From the NCBI GenBank assembly GCA_038496675.1, contig CM076655.1:24729075-24793074 (forward strand): DNA of 64,000 nt, read 5' to 3'. Shown piece after piece: positions 47,229-58,850 of the stretch; position 1 is the stretch's first letter; the number at the start of each line of letters is the position of its first letter. Origin of the DNA: Rachycentron canadum. Lineage: Eukaryota; Chordata; Actinopteri; Carangiformes; Rachycentridae. The notes below the pieces were generated by a model. The model saw nothing but the letters and a program-made list of their open reading frames with translations. It was not told the DNA's origin and made no database searches. Position numbers and translations under genes: made by a program.

Positions 47229-48930
47229 TGTGTACAACAGTGGTGCACACGTGCTTCGCTGCCATGGCTTCAGCAATAACCATACAGCTGGCCTTATAAT
47301 ACGGTCCTGGTTTGATTAAGTTGAGAAAAAGATGATGATTCGAGTTAAAAAAAGTACTTCCACAGTATAAGTTGATCTTTGTTGTCAGTCAAAGATAAAA
47401 CAAACAACATAAACATCCACATGGAAATCGAACTCTGCTCTCCTGTGTCATATTTCCATGTTTTGTTGTCCTGTCCATCCACCCCAAACTCCTGACACGG
47501 ACTTCTGTCTATAAACTACGTCACTGCACTTTTCCCCTTGCTTCTGTCATTATATTTACTTTTGCCAGTGTCCCCTAACAACAAACTATGGGTGTCTGCT
47601 GCACAGACGACCCTTCGGGCTTTGTTTTTCTTTGTGTATATAATTTCTTCGAAGTTAAGTGAAGAAGTGAAGTTTGGAGCCGGATGAACGTTGAAGAGTG
47701 TAACTCTGAGCCGCTGACTGATTTGAGCTGAGATCTGGGAGCAGACGCCGCTCAGCCAACCGCAGCTCCTCGACGTTTCCCCCTTTTCAACGACACTTAA
47801 TGTGACTCCAGAGAGAAGCAAAGTCTCAGACAAAGTATGCAAATGAGTAATTAGTTCAATAACAGTTTCCCAAAACATCAGCCCTTAAGCAACTGCTCCA
47901 CATTTATTATAACAATTACCATATGCAGCGCAGTGTCGTGATGGATCTGCCCCTCGCCACCGCTGCCGCCGCCATCCCCCAGCCCGTAGTGAACGAATGA
48001 GCAAACAGCATGCTAATGGGAGACAGAGGAAGTGTAGAAAAAACAGAAAACACATACGGCCCAATGTGACGATCAGCTCATCCTGCAGAATAAGGGAAGG
48101 GAGAAAAAAATCCATCTGTGGGAGGAAACTCTGGCTCATCAACCTTGACAGAGAGAGAAATAGCCTATTAAAGAAGACTCTCAATTAATGGACAGATCCC
48201 TCTCTTCTCCACAACAACACATCACAGAGATCTATTGAGCCTCTATCAACTTCAAAATAACTCATTCACAGAAAATGCATCCATAAGTTTCGATAAAACA
48301 TCTAGCATCCAGTGAGACTTACTCAGATAAAAAAACAAGTCTTTAACCTTGTTAATTATCATATTCATTCAGATATAGGATCTCTCACACTGTGAAATAT
48401 ATTTTTTCTCATGTTTTTTTTTCCGTAACTTGAAAACTAGGATGTGTGAATGAGCGTGTATGTGTGTTGATTGGTGGACGGCATCGGATCTTGCAGCTGA
48501 TTGACTCTTCTCAGAGTCGCTAACATCAGGTGGCGCAACACGGAGCGTGTTACAGTTAAGGAGGAACCGTGACGTCGAGCCGCTGACGGTGAGATTACAT
48601 GGCCAGGAAATTCTCACACGCCATTGTTGTGTGTTTACATCCCACCTCGTGCGAATGCAAAAAAACCACGCGTGACGTCATCTGTCTCCAGTCTAAGTGG
48701 AAGCCACGCACACAAAGGCAACCTGCAAACACACACACCTTCAGGAAGTGAAGACTCCTGAGGCAGAGGAGGACAGCTTTGCTGAAGGACAGCTTTGAGT
48801 CCACAGACTGGAGCGTGCCGCAGGATTTGCATGGCGAGCAGGTCCTTTGCTCCTGCATCTGTTCAAGTCCAAGCACAAATGTAGGGGTGGAATGGGAACT
48901 GAAGAAAGTATATAATTCATTCCTGTTGCT
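47229..48930. other. Non-coding stretch, part possibly regulatory
   Basis: About 47,690-48,190 is non-repetitive, containing GAGTAATTAGTTCAATAAC and a GCCGCC patch near 47,960. Overlapping short open frames near 48,595-48,876 match nothing. Confidence 0.35.
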
Positions 48931-49183
48931 GCTTACATTTTGTATTTTATATTACTGCTTACATTTTGTATTTTTTATAACAGATTCTCTATTCCTGTCT
49001 TGCACTTGCACCTTTGTACTGTTCACTTTTTACTCCACCTTCACAATAGCTCCATTGCATATGCTCTTTATCTTTTTAAAATCTTTGCACTTTGTCTTCT
49101 TTCTTCTTCTTGGTCTGTGTGCGTGATTGTGTATGACAAGCTACTGGACGTCGGGATAAATAAAGTATTTATCCATCTAACTG
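48931..49183 (+). mobile_element. LINE 3' UTR remnant
   Basis: T/C-rich sequence with CTTGCACTTGCACCTTTGTA, GCACTTTGTCTTCTTTCTTC, CTACTGGACGTCGGGATAAA and AATAAAGTATTTATCCATCT. This follows the usual 3' UTR and tail of a fish LINE (CTGCTGGA...GGGATCAATAAAGTATCTATCT). No coding part remains upstream. Confidence 0.55.
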
Positions 49184-49663
49184 GCTATCATCACTATGAC
49201 CCATAGGTTTGTATGGATACTAACACGTTAATATGTTGGCAATACAATTGAAAAAAATACTCCATAAAAATTAAGTAATTACAAAAAAAAAACGAAAACA
49301 AAACTTTGTGCTATATTGTGCTAATCTATCTATTTCAGTATTGTTTCATAGCTGTTTGATATCTCAGCCTGGTTGAACAGGAACAATGAATGAAAGTGAA
49401 GAGAAAGGTGCTCTGTCATTATTTGACCGTCGGCTGCAGATCATTGGATTCATTCAACCCAGTGACTGATGACATTTTAATTTGGTGTTGGATCATTTAA
49501 ACCTCCAGCTCTAATATGTGCTTATACAATATTGTGCGACATACAGTATGTAAATAACTCTAACCTGTAGTAGCAAACAATCTTCTCCAGCTCTAATGTG
49601 TATTTATCCAATGATTTGTTTGTGTAAAATCATGTAAATGAACATGTAACTCCAGCTCTATCA

Positions 49664-49765
49664 AATCAATCAATCAGTCAGTCAATCAAACTTTATGTGT
49701 ATGGCACTTTTCACCCAGGATAGAAGGATAAGAAACTGAGTGATAAACAGGAAGTCCCTCAGAAC
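49664..49765 (-). repeat. Retroposon tail in reverse orientation
   Basis: CAATCAATCAGTCAGTCAAT, then CAAACTTTATGTGTATGGCA and CTTTTCACCCAGG, which is reverse wording of a common fish retroposon 3' end (ATCAATCAAACTTTATTTGTATAGCAC). Confidence 0.6.
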
Positions 49766-49854
49766 ACGACTAAATGTTTTTTTTTTACAGAGCACAAATG
49801 GATAAAAATACATCTCAGTCATGTAACAACAGTTAGTCTGACCTTGAGCTGCAA

Positions 49855-50175
49855 TTATGAGAGTGAGCCGCAGCACGGCGGCCGTGTGTCTCCATGGTAA
49901 CGGGCCCCTCTCGCTCCGAGCTGGCATACGCTAACGACAACGTTGATTTGTCGCCCGGTCTCGCCAACCTTGTAAGGTGACGTCGAGGCGTGGGCCCCGT
50001 GTACGGCGGCGGCGGCTGGACTGCTGGTGATAATTAGTCTCTGTTGCGGCGCCGCTCTGACTGGGCGCACATGTTCCAGCTGTCACAGGTGTATTCTGGG
50101 AGATGCGGTTCGCTGACAGGCGTGACAGCGCCATCTGGACCTGTCCGTATCGCGGGACGCCAACTCTGCAGTGAC
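49855..50175. other. CpG-rich block
   Basis: Dense CpG for this window (CGGCGGCCG, CTAACGACAACGTTG, GGTGACGTCGAGGCG, TACGGCGGCGGCGG, GCGGCGCCGC, ATCGCGGGACG) with an exact CRE-type TGACGTCG at about 49,979 and a near X-box GTCTCCATGGTAAC at about 49,888. It may be a CpG island or a regulatory element. No exon recognised. Confidence 0.4.
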
Positions 50176-50869
50176 AAGCTGCGAGCGGCACCAAGAGACT
50201 GTGCACGTGTGTGTTATTGTCCACTGCGTGTGTGTGTGTGTGTTTCATATCTTGTCTAAATATTCAGGATGCCAGCAGGAGTACATGTTGCATGGTGTGT
50301 GAGCAAATGCATGTTTCTCACAAGTCCTGGTGGGTGTGAGTGTTTGTGTGAATGAGTATGTGTGTGATTGGTGCGGTTATAGTGCGTGTTTGCAGCTGTA
50401 CATATGTGTTTGATGTGTGTTTCCATGTGTACTGTCAGCAGAAAGCGCTTGGATGTGTGTTTTATACTCAGTGTCTATATCTGGCAGTCCAGCAGGAATT
50501 CATGCTGCTTTCAGACACGTTGTTCCAGGATTCACACGTGCAGTTTAGTTGCACATGATGTGTGTGTTTGTGTGTTTGTGTATCCTGAAATAATTCATTC
50601 TTGTGTGTCTTTTTTTGCAACCTTTTAATTACAGCATGAATCAAACTCTTTTGATCCCAGTTTGGTTCAAAACACATTGCATCAAAAACCTCTGACCAGA
50701 TGTTCAGGTTCTCTGCTGCGGATGTTCATGGTCTGACGGGTGAAGCATTGTGGGACATGGAGCTGCACAGTGACGCAAAGGGTGGCAGAAATCTTAGAGA
50801 TAGATACAAAATTAATGGATTAATAGATGGTCGCAGATTTGCTGCAGGTGGGATAAAGTTTAGCAGAAG
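50176..50869. other. Non-coding stretch, GT-rich
   Basis: GT run at about 50,228-50,243 and loosely TG-rich sequence to about 50,620. No gene recognised. Confidence 0.5.
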
Positions 50870-51082
50870 CTAACAACTTTACCTTCAGTAGCCAACAACC
50901 TTACTTGAACAAGGTAACACTTTTCCCCGCAGTAGCTTACAATCATACCTGCAGTGGCCTTACTTATTGTAGCTAACACCTTTACCTGTAGACGCTAACA
51001 ACCTTGCCTACAGAGGGTGTCAATCTTACATGCAGAAGCTGACAACCTTTCTTGTAGTAGCTAACAACCTTAGCTGCAGTAG
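50870..51082. repeat. Degenerate 22-bp minisatellite, 10 units
   Basis: Consensus begins CTAACAACCTTACCTGCAGT and ends AG. Units fall in register: four of 22 bp, one shortened to 15 bp (CCTTACTTATTGTAG), then five of 22 bp, which sum to the 213 bp observed. Units differ at several positions each, so the array is old. The unit is not a multiple of 3 and no open frame follows it. Confidence 0.9.
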
Positions 51083-52442
51083 CTAGAAGCAAACAAGCTA
51101 ACTTTTCAAACAACAATGTACCAATCTGTCATTCCCAATCTTGGCTACTTGAGTAAAATCCAATCTCTCCTCAAATGTCTGTGATTCCTGGTCTTTCAAG
51201 CAAATCAGAACCTTTGGCGCTTCCTCCCTCAGAACCTTTTCAGAAAAAGCTCATTACTTGAAATAAAACTGCTGAAAAGAAATAGAACATTCTCGCGCTC
51301 TTATTTTGGAGGTAAAATTGCAAAAGAGGAAGTCTTTCTGTGGGTAATTATGGCTGCCGTCTACTGTAGAAGAAAATGTTTAAACACGAGTGTGAAGGAT
51401 GTGCTAATCCAGGAACTGGATTCAAATTCAAGAAATTCAAATAGGGCAACAAATTCCCTTAGGTGGGTGGTGACCCTCTGACCTTTCCTCTAGCTGCACC
51501 ATCAGGCAAGCATTTGTTATTCTACACGTGATAGTGAAGTAATCATTTACCAGACAATATCAAGATGTGATTTAATGAAAAACAACTCCTTAAGATCGAA
51601 TAACTCTCTGAATGAGAAACAGCTTGAGATGCTTTTCAGCCGGAGCCCAGAGTCTTTGTTCCTGCAGGAACATGATGATGGACGTGATGCTACAGCAGCT
51701 AGCAAGTGTGTGTGTGTGTGGTAGAGATGAAACAGCGGTGTAGATGAAACACTGCATGTGTGTGTTGGGGGGTGGAGATGGGGGTTTGCAGAAGGGGGGT
51801 ATGTTGGGGGATGGAGCAAGGTGTTGCCCGTTACACCGAGCCTCCCCCAGGGCTGGTAGCTCTGGAAGCTCTCTGGAAGCTCACTTCACTCACTACACGC
51901 AGATCAAACGCTGCATTGATCTTCAGGCTTCATAACACACACACACACACTCATACACACTCATACACACACACCAGATCTAGCACCAGTTCTACCAACT
52001 CCCCCGTTCCACCAAAAGCTGTGTGAAATATAAAACACATGTTAATTATGATCACACCAAGTGTCAGTTATTCCCTCTGTAAAACTGTATGAACCCAGCT
52101 CTGTGCTTCTTTTCCAGCATCACTGTGATTGGCAGATTTATACATGTAGTGATGTTGTTAATTCAAAACCACCAGAGACCAGAAAAGCTTCTTAACAAGG
52201 CGACAAACACACACCCCTGATATGTTTTTGCCATTTACAGTTGTTGTTTAAAGTTAGCCACATGATCATTGATGTGTTTGTGTCCAGTGTTCCCTCTCTT
52301 CTAGCTCTGTGTTTGGTCTCCACCAGCTCCTGAGGGAAACATGTGGTTGTTTAGCTCCTAAACGCTCCACTGGATTCACCAGCTGCTCTCTGGCTGAGTC
52401 AGTCTGAGAGACTGTAAATGAAAATGGACGTAGATCCTGAGG
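51083..52442. other. Non-coding stretch
   Basis: GT run at about 51,703-51,720 and CA-rich run at 51,933-51,975. Short open frames across 51,547-52,026 are driven by these runs. No gene recognised. Confidence 0.45.
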
Positions 52443-52614
52443 AGGCTTAAACCTGTATTAAATCTAATAACCATCAGGGGGCGACGTCCCTACTTCCTAC
52501 TTCATTATTACCTCAGTGAACATCCATGATGTCACGATGTTTCTTTTTTCAGTGATGATCCCATTTAGAGGAAAATAGACCATAAAGCATTGCAAACCTG
52601 AAGCTCCAAAACAG
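52443..52614 (+). repeat. Dispersed repeat family A, deleted copy A12
   Basis: Has the left end AGGCTTAAACCTGTATT, an intact CTCF-like CCATCAGGGGGCGAC (52,471-52,485), then deletions to TTTAGAGGAAAATAGACC and ACCTGAAGCTCCAAAACAG. Confidence 0.78.
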
Positions 52615-52778
52615 TAGTAGTGCGAACAACATGCAAACCAGGAAATCAACCAGTTTTAATGGTTGCTGGAGGTATGTGATGCTTTTAGGCTGTCGCTCCC
52701 TCCTGCTTATTCTTTCCAAAATAAGAGTAAACGCTTTTCTGAACTTTTTTTTTTTAGCAATTTTGTCATTTTGTGCCA

Positions 52779-52990
52779 TTACCTCTGCCAGGGAGGTTAT
52801 GTTTTCACCTGTGTCTGTGTAAACTTTGCAGAGAACTTGGTGAAGAGTTGGGTCATGGGCTAGGGAAGAACCCATCAAAATTTGGGGCATATCCAGAGCA
52901 TTTGCTCTGAATTTGGATTTCTTTTTTTTTCTCTGATGTCTGGTGTATGTTATTTGACACTGGCCTTGGTGGAGGTCTGCTCTACTCTGG
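52779..52990 (+). mobile_element. MITE-like repeat (CTGCCAGGGAGGTTATGTTTTC type)
   Basis: Starts ATTACCTCTGCCAGGGAGG, continues GTTATGTTTTCACCTGTGTC, AACTTGGTGAAGAGTTGGGT and AGAACCCATCAAAATTTGGG, and ends GGCCTTGGTGGAGGTCTGCT. This is a widespread animal repeat whose usual ends read CCTCCGCCAAGG and CCTTGGCGGAGG. The central part is deleted relative to the fuller form I know. Confidence 0.75.
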
Positions 52991-53289
52991 GTTATATCTG
53001 TCTCCTGGAAGTTGAGCTCATTATTATAATTCTTTAAATAACAATATCAGGGTGATTTGAGAACAGTTTTTGGTCATTATATCCTGGTATGAAAGTTCAG
53101 AATGTAAACGCGTCTGTAGCGCTGAGTATTAAAAAACCATCATCTACCAAATGTTGGCACTGAATGTTTGGATGATTATATTTATTTCCTTATCGATCCA
53201 TCAGTTCCTTCCTTCCTGTTTTAAAATGTCTGCATGTTTCTTGGAAATTATGTCTATGTCGTATATATTTAAATATTATTTCCGTTGCT

Positions 53290-53765
53290 GCATCATCAGT
53301 AATGCTGCAACTGTACCGGTTGTGAAGACAGGAGCTGAGCTGGAGGGCAAATCTGTCGATTTACCAAGTTGATCTATGCTCCAACCCTCATTTATGGTCA
53401 TGAGCTCTGGGTAGTGACCGAAAGAATGGTTTTCCTGGGTAAAGTGGCTATGAGCAGCCCCACAGACATATTTAAGAGCTCAGACATCCGGAGGGAGCTC
53501 GGAGCAGAGCTGCAGCTCCTCCACGTCAAAAGGAGCAGGTTCAGGTGGTTCTGGCATCTGATCAGGATGCCTCTTTGGCATCTTCCATTGGAGGTTTTCC
53601 AGGCACATCAAACTGGTAGGAGGCCCCTGGGGGGTAGACCCAGAACATGCTGGAGAGACTACATATCTCATCTGGACTGGGAACGCCTTGGGGTCCCCCA
53701 GGAGAATCTGGAAAAGGTTGCTGAGGAGAAGGGACGTCTTGTTTAACCTGCTGCTGCTGCGATCC
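53290..53765 (+). mobile_element. RTE/Rex3-like LINE, C-terminal coding remnant
   Basis: Upstream wording (ACTGTACCGGTTGTGAAGAC, TCTGTCGATTTACCAAG) is that of a common fish RTE-type LINE. The open frame 53,369-53,746 (125 codons) reads APTLIYGHELWVVTERM, later RFRWFWHLIRMP, then TGRRPLGGRPRTCWRDYISH and WERLGVPQENLEKVAEE, matching the C-terminal tail of the ORF2 protein after the reverse transcriptase domain. A deletion removes part between TERM and the DIRRELG segment. The RT catalytic motif and endonuclease are absent, and the usual GATG-type tail is missing. The open frame is a survivor, not a gene. Assignment to Rex3 is from wording. Confidence 0.78.
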
Positions 53766-56619
53766 AGCTCCAAATATGCAGTAGTGCCAACAGGTTAGTC
53801 ATGAGGTTGCCACAAAAGCATAAATATTGCATTAAGAATTTGTTTGTTGACTCATTGCGGCAGATTATAGACTCTGGAGGGTGTTGAGCTACGGTGCCTT
53901 TCAGCAAAGCTTTCCAGCTAGCACTCATTGTTAGCCTGAGAAACAACACCACATAGATGACAGGACTGAAAGGATAAAATTCTCCTTAGGGGCTTTAATT
54001 GTCTCCAGAGTTGCATGGAAACAACAATCCACACACACACACACAAGCAGACATACACATACTAATCTGTATGCTGTTAGTGATGTGTCTGTTTCTGCAG
54101 CTTCACCTGCAGTCCTGTTATCCAAAGTGGAGATGAGATGGACAGTGAATGAAAAAAAAGCTTTCTCTTATTTAAATCAAACAGTTGTTTATGCATAACA
54201 ATAGTGTGCAGAGCCCTTGATTTAATTAAAGACCGCCTGGCTGCAATAACAGAGGCTTAACATCACTGACAGACAACGCAGGATCAGTTTGGTGAGGCTA
54301 AACATGCCCTGTAGCGAACTGATAGAGCTAGCTTCAGCCTAATGAACGCCCCACTCTGCTCTGTATTCCTGCTGCACACGTGGACTCGCAGCTGCTGAAT
54401 TAAGTTGCTCCAACACTTTGGTCCGCAGCTGAATATTTCTGCAACTGCCAGCCATGAAAGTTTCTGTCCGTGTTCATGGTCCACAGAGGATAAATTTAAA
54501 TAGTAATTTTGTTGACCCCCCCACACTCTGAACTCATCTCCGGCACCAGGCCAAAATTTTCTCACTGAATTTTTAATTTTCGCTCCATGCTTGAACGATA
54601 CATGTCCAAAAGTATTTGGAAACCCAGTTACTTTAGCTCAATTTACATCAAGGCGACACTTTAGCAGCCACCACTCACGACCATGGAGAGGGCTCTCCAC
54701 ATACTTTTCAAAATTAGTGCACTTTTGTTTTTTTTGGTTTTTTTTTTTTCTGGTGTCTCATTGAATCAAGTTAATAAAGTTAAAAAATTAGTTTCCGTAA
54801 AATGTCACATCCTATTCCCCAGAGGATAAACCCTTTATATGCAGCGACGCTATGAGGTTTTCTGAAATTAATTAATCTAGTCCCAGTTATTAAAAACTGG
54901 TATCAGCGTTGCACACAACATTTCTCAGACACTCATTCCAATTAAATGTTTCTGTGCCACAGTGAATAAACACAGCACAGTTGGACCAAAATTCCTCACA
55001 TGACCCCCGTTCAGTCAAAGTAAACAACAAATCAGATTTCCATGAAACGTGTTAGAGCCATTCATTCTCCCGAGAACATGAGTCTTTTCCATTTTGGAAG
55101 GAACAGTTTCCAGGTAACACCACTTTCAAAACAAAAGGTCAGCACGTACCGCGTCATGACCGAATGAGTAGCTTTCTGTGGAAATGCTAAATTAAAATGC
55201 TAAGCTAAATTATCAGTATAGGTTTTTCCTTCCAATGCTTCAAGTGAGTCTGTGTCTTTTTGAAGAATTTGTTTCTTTTTTAACCTCATGTTTTTCACTT
55301 TATTTTAATTATTTTATTCTATCAAATGTATAATATATCTAGACATAGCATCAATTTCAAGTTATTTTAAATTTTAAATTATATCTACAAAATGTAGTTA
55401 TAGAGGACAAATTATTTAAAAAATATTATTTATAATATTATGTTGTTATTTATATTTCATTTATTTTATTTGAAAATGCTAACATATTCTGACAGATGTA
55501 GATTTATTTTGTGCATTGTGTATTTAACTTTATTTAATGTGATTGTACCATACTTAAATGTAATACATGTAGATTTTCTATATATGTAAACATAACATAA
55601 AAGCCCAGATGTAAAATGATCTACGAAGCCTATTAGAAAGTAGAAGAATTTTATGTATGAGTCCTGCTCGTACAAATATGATGTTTCAGACATCTCATCT
55701 CAGCCTGTTAATATATGATGATAGTATAAACACTTTGCCAGAATACGAAGGTTGTGTTCAAGATTTATGAGTTCATTTAAAAAAAAAAACATTCATAAAG
55801 ATATATTATGTATTGCTTTAAAAAAATTGCTTAAAAAAAATAAACATATGTTATATGGATATTTCATGTATATTATATTTCCCACACTCATGTATATGTT
55901 ATATATAGATATATCTGGAGGATGTGTATATATGATAGTAGCTTAATATAATTATATATATATATATGGACATGTATGTCATATATTACATTTCAGTATG
56001 GATATGATTAGTTTATTGTGTAATGTACAGATGTTATCACACACCTGCTGAAGTGCTACATGACAAGAATCTTAAAACTTCAAACTCAAACTTTATTAAC
56101 AAGTTGACATGAAGTTCTAAGCAGCACAGTGCACACAGGGATTATCAAAGACATACAGACACAGAGATAGAGACTGTCTGCATCACTGCACAGTAAGATG
56201 TATTTTCATTTCAGACTAGATTTCCAATCAGAGCCATCTGCCTGTCCAAGCCTCTTTTCTGTGTATTTAGACTTCGTTTTGAAGAGCTCGGCTGCTCTCG
56301 TGTGAAGATCTCCTGCATGTCGCTGAAGGATTACCACGTACTTGTCTGGCTGGTAACACACCTCAGGGATCCTGAGCACACCCCCTCCAAGCCTGACTGG
56401 AAGAAGTTAACACAAGCCGAGAGAAACAAAAAGCTGCAGATTTTTTTTTCTTTCTTCCTGCTGCTGCTTTTCTCGTCTGCACGTGATTGTTTTTTCTTTC
56501 TGGTTTTTAATCTCTCAGTATCAACAGGAAGTGACCCGCCCTCGTTCTATCTAATCGTCCAAAGGTGCCCCATGACCCCCCCCCGCCCCGCCCTCATCAC
56601 ACTGTCACATCTCGAGCCC
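53766..56619. other. Non-coding stretch ending at assembly gap
   Basis: CA run at about 54,033-54,047. Between about 55,280 and 56,040 the sequence is strongly AT-rich with ATATATAT at about 55,953-55,970. CAAACTCAAACTTTATTAAC near 56,081-56,100 may be a reverse retroposon tail. From 56,560 it becomes C-rich towards the gap. No gene recognised. Confidence 0.45.
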
Positions 56620-56998
56620 NNNNNNNNNNNNNNNNNNNNNNNNNNNNNNNNNNNNNNNNNNNNNNNNNNNNNNNNNNNNNNNNNNNNNNNNNNNNNNNNN
56701 NNNNNNNNNNNNNNNNNNNNNNNNNNNNNNNNNNNNNNNNNNNNNNNNNNNNNNNNNNNNNNNNNNNNNNNNNNNNNNNNNNNNNNNNNNNNNNNNNNNN
56801 NNNNNNNNNNNNNNNNNNNNNNNNNNNNNNNNNNNNNNNNNNNNNNNNNNNNNNNNNNNNNNNNNNNNNNNNNNNNNNNNNNNNNNNNNNNNNNNNNNNN
56901 NNNNNNNNNNNNNNNNNNNNNNNNNNNNNNNNNNNNNNNNNNNNNNNNNNNNNNNNNNNNNNNNNNNNNNNNNNNNNNNNNNNNNNNNNNNNNNNNNN
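56620..56998. other. Assembly gap (379 N)
   Basis: Unknown bases. Both flanks are C-rich with CCCCGCCCC words (56,576-56,592 and 56,999-57,006), so the missing part is probably a GC-rich repeat. Open frames drawn through the N are meaningless. Confidence 0.98.
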
Positions 56999-57319
56999 CC
57001 CCGCCCCAGCAGCCGAGCCCCCCCCCCCCCGAACTTCCCGACCGGCTTCAGGCTCCAGAGGCTTCACTCTTCCTCCTCCTCGTCTCTTTGATGAAGAGGA
57101 AGTGGATCAGCAATCAGGGCGCTAAACATAGCGTGACCCCTAGACTACACACAACACACACATGCACTATGCACACACACACACAACAAACGCACACGCA
57201 CACCCTGCAGTGTCTCCCAGGCCTTCCTAATCCTCTGATTCGTTCCATTTTTTTTTTCTAAGCGGGCAGTGAAGTACTCGCACCCCAGCACATCAAAGGC
57301 ACACTGCAAGACTTCCTGT

Positions 57320-57342
57320 TGTGTGTGTGTGTGTGTGTGTGT
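57320..57342. repeat. (GT)n microsatellite
   Basis: About 11 GT units, interrupted at the end by GG. Confidence 0.92.
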
Positions 57343-57483
57343 GGGTGAGCGTGTGCGTTTTGTAATCAGAAAGCTGATAAGGTGAGTGTTGTAGAAGTTT
57401 CATGTTTGTGTGTGTATCTGTGATGTGGGGTTTGTTTACAGACAGACAAGTCTCAGCTGACACGCGTGAGCAACATTGTGGGC

Positions 57484-57485
<2 letters not shown>

Positions 57486-57535
<50 letters not shown>
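57486..57535. repeat. (AC)25 microsatellite
   Basis: Fifty bases of uninterrupted AC, the longest dinucleotide array in the window. Confidence 0.95.
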
Positions 57536-57540
<5 letters not shown>

Positions 57541-57643
57541 CAGTGCTGAACTATTGTGTCGACCCACAATTGGAGACAAAACCAAAAACACAGCATTGTG
57601 TAAATGTTAACGTTAATTAAATGTTTTACTCATTAAATTACCA

Positions 57644-57691
57644 CGTCCTGGACCTCGTCCTGGACCTCGTCCTGGACCATGTCCTGGTCCC
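57644..57691. repeat. 12-bp tandem repeat, 4 units
   Basis: CGTCCTGGACCT twice exactly, then CGTCCTGGACCA and TGTCCTGGTCCC. Confidence 0.9.
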
Positions 57692-57724
57692 CCAACATCT
57701 GATGTGGACCTTGTTGATCCTGGT

Positions 57725-57998
57725 GGCTACCGAGCCACTGGACCATGGTCACCTGTCAGTGGTGGATATATGACAAGGACCAAACTGTGATGTGACGACT
57801 GGTCAGAGCTTCTCCAACACTGCAGCTCTGTGGGATGTTCCCGGGCTGCAGTGGTCAGGACCTACCAGAAGTGGTCCAAGGAGGGAGAACCACTGGACCA
57901 CAGACAGGGTCAGGGGTCAAGGCTCAGTGATGGTGGTGGGGAGTGAAGGCTGGACCGTGTGGTCTGATCCAACAGAAGAGCTGCTGTAGTCCAAAAGT
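57725..57998 (+). mobile_element. Tc1/mariner-like transposase remnant, DNA-binding region
   Basis: One frame reads CSSVGCSRAAVVRTYQKWSK then EGEPLDHRQGQGS, corresponding to the paired-type helix-turn-helix of fish Tc1 transposases (pattern FSKTGALVGCPRSAVVRTYQKWSKEG...RRQGHGRPR). Upstream CTACCGAGCCACTGGACCAT and GTCAGTGGTGGATATATGAC match the element's 5' leader. The frame is broken by stops after SDGGGE and by a small deletion at the usual start. It ends near GCTGCTGTAGTCCAA. The catalytic domain is absent here, and a catalytic-region fragment of the same type lies at 40.3 kb. Confidence 0.78.
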
Positions 57999-58850
57999 CA
58001 AAACCCAAATGACTATGAGTCAAATATATGAAGGAAAGACGAGGCTCCTTTTTCGTACTGCAGGCACAGTCAGGAACAGCGGGAGGACTCAAAGAAGTGT
58101 GACATGCATCAAAGGTCTTCAAGTGGAGCTGAACTGAGCAAGTCTGTGGTTGTATGGTTCGCATCTTAACCAGGACAGCCAGGGGCGCTGATCGATGGAC
58201 ACTTGTCCTTGATGGATATGAGAGAAACTGATGGAGCAGTGGAGAGACGAGTACGTCCCAAGTTCAACAGCTTTAACTACCATGACTTTGAGCAGAAGGG
58301 GGTGTGACTTTTACTTTTTACAACTTGCTTGCAGCTGTAATTACCTGAGACTTGTCAAAAAAAAATAAAATAAAAAAATACTCTCCATATGCTGCCCAGT
58401 GCACTCACATTACTTTCCAGTATTTTATTTGAGCGTCTTGACTCCAGTGTAAAAATCCCAAACACAGTGCTTTGCCTATGATAGCTGAGAAAATTACTGT
58501 TTTTGTGCTCACTTCTGAAAATGGTACAAAGTGTAAATCAGTGCTTGTTTCTAACGTCCTTTGTGAATGAAGAAATGAAGAGGAGTTTTCAAAATGACAT
58601 CACTTATTGAGCCATTTATGTCAGATAAACACTTCCTGTGCTGCCTTCTACCTCTGATGGCACTAGTGTATTGTGTCACTTCTTAATAAATTACTCTACT
58701 TTACATGGACCCTGTTGAGTTCTTTTAAACAACCATAAAACATTGTTATGTTACTTCCAACCCCACCTGCTCATTTTTCTATTCATGTTTTGGTCTTTCT
58801 CATAGAATCAAGGCCTCAATCCATCAGTGGTAGTGGTATACAGTCTAAAC
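57999..58850. other. Non-coding stretch
   Basis: GCCAGGGGCGCTG at about 58,178-58,190 resembles a CTCF core. No gene or repeat recognised. Confidence 0.4.

Larger units (their letters stand above)
56999..57640. other. Non-coding stretch with CA/GT microsatellites
   Basis: C-rich flank, then CA-rich patch near 57,150-57,200, GT run 57,320-57,342 and CA run 57,486-57,535. No exon recognised. Confidence 0.5.

Noticed and set aside
50115..50140. CTCF-like CAGATGGCGCTGTC on the minus strand
   Set aside because: Only the core resembles the motif. Without a matrix score it is no better than chance in a CpG-rich block.
53369..53746. 125-codon open frame as a host gene
   Set aside because: Its wording is that of the C-terminal tail of a fish RTE-type LINE, 5'-truncated and without the RT motif.
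56302..57261. 319-residue open frame, longest in the window
   Set aside because: It runs through 379 unknown bases. The real parts on each side are C-rich or CA-rich simple sequence.
57293..57535. Minus-strand frame beginning with alternating valine/cysteine
   Set aside because: It is the translation of the GT and AC microsatellites.
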